Source: Alphaproteobacteria bacterium (GTDB taxonomy: Bacteria > Pseudomonadota > Alphaproteobacteria > Caulobacterales > Maricaulaceae). Taken from it: a stretch of DNA of 41,606 nt. Shown here in pieces: positions 39,411 to 41,606 of the stretch (position 1 is its first letter; every line of letters begins with the position of its first letter). The stretch spans positions 28,875-70,480 of the forward strand of contig JAAEZM010000014.1 in NCBI GenBank assembly GCA_018222865.1, read 5' to 3'. The translations under genes were made by a program, and so were the position numbers. The notes under the pieces are model-generated. The model ran no database searches and was not told where the DNA came from. It saw only the letters and a list, made by a program, of their open reading frames with translations.

Positions 39411-41527
39411 ATGCTCAGCAATCTCAGTCTTTCGGTTAAATTCGGTTTGATCGCGCTTTTGGGCTGCGCCGTTCTTGGAATTGCAGTCGGGAGCGTTTCG
39501 GTTGTTCAGAGCATGAATTCATCGGAACGAGCTGCGGAGAGCCGGCTTGCGGCAATTTCCAGTGAACGTGCCTCGGCGCTCTCAGGCTATCTTGATACCA
39601 TTGAGGCCGACTTGTTGACCACGGCCCATCACAACGACACGGTTGAGGCGGTGGAGGCGTTCAGCTCTGCTTGGAATGAATTGAGCCAGCCCGAAACCAC
39701 TCTGCAGCGGCTTTACATTACTGATAATCCGCACCCGATCGGTGAAAAAGAAAATCTAGACTTCGCCCGCGACGGCTCGCGCTACAGCCAGCTGCATGCC
39801 GAGTATCATCCATGGTTCCGCGAATTCCTTCGTGCACGAGGCTATTACGATATCTTCCTCTTCGATATGAACGGCAACCTTGTCTATTCCGTCTTCAAGG
39901 AACTCGACTACGCAACCAATCTGATGACCGGCGAATATGCTCAGAGCGATCTGGGCAATGCTTTCCGAGGCGCCCGCAATGCTGCGCCCGATGCGATAAG
40001 CTTCTTCGACTTCGCGCCCTACGCTCCGAGCCACGGGGCACCCGCCAGCTTCATATCGACGCCAATCCATAATCAGGACGGCCGACAGGTTGGTGTTCTT
40101 GTTTTCCAGATGCCGATTGACAGGCTCAATGCCGTCATGGGCAACACGACTGGCCTCATGCAAACAGGTGATGCCTATGCCGTCGGCACCGATGGCATGA
40201 TGCGAACCCAGCCACGTTTCGCAGAGGAAGGCGCCATTCTCAACCAGCGCATCGCCCCGGCGACATCCGACGCACTGTCTGGTGAAGCCAACGGTGTAGT
40301 GCGCGGCCTCGGGTATTTGGATGAAACGCAGCTGATGGCTTTCGAAACGGTCACATTCGAGGGGGTCAGCTGGACAATCATTGTCTCCCAATCTTTGAAT
40401 GAAGCCTTTTCTGCCGCACGATCGCTGGCTACTTCGATCATCATCCTGGCAATTATCGTAACTGCAGCCGTGGGTGCCGCGGCCATGTGGGCGGCGCGCC
40501 GCGTGGCTCGCCCAATTTCCGAAATCGCCAACGCGACTGAAGCAATCAGCGAAGGCGCATTAGATTATAAAGTGCCCCATCTAGACGCTCGCGATGAGGT
40601 GGGTGAGCTCGCGAAAGCCGTCGAAGCCTTTCGCAGAAGCCTCGCTCTTCGCGCCGAGGTCGAGGCCGAACGTGAGCAGGAGGCAGCAAGCAGGAATAAT
40701 CGCCAGGAGCGTATCGAGATCCTGATTAATGGATCGCCGGGACAGTGTCCGATGCCGCCGACAAATTCACCACAACCTCTCAGGCCCTGACTGATATGGC
40801 GTCCGCCTCGACCCAGAAGGCCCAGGACGCAGAAAAGAACTCAGAGCGCGCCACAGATAATGTGCAATCTGTAGCAACGGCGACCGAGGAAATGGCGGCC
40901 ACGGTACAGGAGATCGGCCGCCAGGCAGCCGATAGCTCCAACCGCTCCGTCGAAGCCGAAGGTGTCGCCAGCCGCTCGGTAGCAGAAGTACAGCAACTAG
41001 CGGATGCTGCCAGGAAGATCGGAGAGGTGGTCGACATCATCAAGGGGATTGCCGAGCAGACCAATCTCCTGGCGCTGAATGCTACGATTGAAGCTGCCCG
41101 GGCAGGCGAGGCAGGCAAGGGGTTCGCCATCGTCGCATCAGAGGTCAAGCAGCTGGCCTCCCAGACCGAGCAGGCGACTGGAGAAATTGCCGATCAGATC
41201 AACGCCATCCAGCAGGCCACCGGCTCCACTGCAGCATCAATCGATCAGGTCGCGGGCCAGGTAGCATCGCTAAGCGAGATCGCCGCCTCGATCGCCGGAG
41301 CTGTCGAAGAGCAGACTGCAGCGACCCAGGAGATCTCTCAGAGCGTTGTCGCGGCTGCGGAGGGCACTCGCTCAGCTACGTCCGATGTGACGGAAGTTGC
41401 GCGCGCGATTGAAGCCTCTACATCGTCGGCCACGGAAGTCGCCGCCTCTGCCGAGGAACTCGGTGGGCTGGCGGAAATGCTTGAAAAAGAGGTCCGGGTC
41501 TTCCTGGAAGGCGTCAGGGCGGCCTAG
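39411..41527 (+). pseudogene. Methyl-accepting chemotaxis protein split by a frameshift near 40731-40738
   Basis: Frame 1 (39411 to a stop at 40790) encodes TM1 (about 8-30), a periplasmic Cache-like sensing domain, TM2 (about 342-361), HAMP (about 362-415) and the linker up to ERIEILING at residue 441. Frame 2 continues from 40730 and encodes the cytoplasmic signalling domain: methylation helices and the hairpin tip [20 protein letters not shown], ending FLEGVRAA at 41527. Adding one T, so that GGATCGCC becomes GGATTCGCC, restores [18 protein letters not shown] at 40745 could start the second half alone, but without TM or HAMP. Either a real pseudogene or a single-base sequence error. Confidence 0.85.
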
Positions 41528-41536
41528 GCCGCCCTG
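41515..41536. terminator. 22-bp perfect palindrome over the chemotaxis-protein stop
   Basis: A perfect 22-bp palindrome (41515-41536) spans the TAG stop at 41525 and ends just before the convergent gene's stop at 41539-41541. It could serve as a bidirectional hairpin; there is no T-tract. Confidence 0.4.
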
Positions 41537-41538
41537 CC

Positions 41539-41606
41539 TCAGCGGATATCGATAATATCGCCGATCTTCGCAACCTCGAGAATTTTACCAGGCACCGGCT
41601 GTATAT
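41539..41606 (-). CDS. C-terminal tip of a gene beyond the right edge
   Basis: On the minus strand the frame from the edge reads IQPVPGKILEVAKIGDIIDIR then TGA (41541-41539). It looks like the end of a beta-strand-rich protein and is convergent with the chemotaxis gene. Too short to identify. Confidence 0.45.
   Translation of the reverse strand, partial: IQPVPGKILEVAKIGDIIDIR

Overview
The window reads as the chromosome of an alphaproteobacterium: high GC, an alphaproteobacterial style of mobile genes (DUF2924/DUF3489/serine recombinase, DUF5681, ParB-methylase), a SocA/Panacea-type protein and serB/serA neighbours. A marine Caulobacterales/Maricaulales/Hyphomonadaceae-like host is my guess, not something the sequence proves.

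Region 1 (1-13849), heavy-metal export. Leftmost is a minus-strand copper/silver operon: small Cys/His/Met-rich exported protein, CusC, CusB, then CusA running off the left edge. CusB carries two CusF-like copper-binding domains fused at its C-terminus. Next comes a two-gene operon (CDF cation transporter plus ICMT-like methyltransferase) divergent from a ZntR/CadR-like MerR regulator. The shared intergenic region has a textbook MerR-type promoter with a 19-bp spacer and a palindrome. Then lspA, and a czcCBA-type RND operon led by a small His-rich exported protein.

Region 2 (about 14.2-21.9 kb), accessory. It holds an HNH endonuclease, an XRE regulator divergent from a nuclease-fold-like gene and its small partner, an unknown gene, and a translationally coupled set: small protein, ParB/DNA methylase, DUF5681. 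A second coupled trio follows: DUF3489, DUF2924 and a large serine recombinase. The recombinase is followed by a cluster of ACAGGGAATT repeats in both orientations and paired hairpins.

Region 3 (21989-35564), a 13.6-kb genomic island in the 3' end of tRNA-Ser(GGA). A 21-bp direct repeat of the tRNA 3' end marks both ends, and matching 10-mers (candidate integrase arm sites) lie just inside each end. Cargo: a DUF4065 (Panacea antitoxin-like)/partner pair, an HNH-like/HTH protein, a resolvase with a candidate res site, a 46-aa gene plus a 374-aa HTH/coiled-coil protein, a complete Mod-Res type III-like restriction-modification system with an HNH gene upstream, and a tyrosine integrase beside the tRNA. 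It looks like a defence island.

Region 4 (35546-41606), core chromosome. It contains tRNA-Ser, serB, a DUF4386 membrane protein, serA, an exported peroxiredoxin, a methyl-accepting chemotaxis protein broken by an apparent 1-nt frameshift, and the C-terminal tip of another gene at the right edge.
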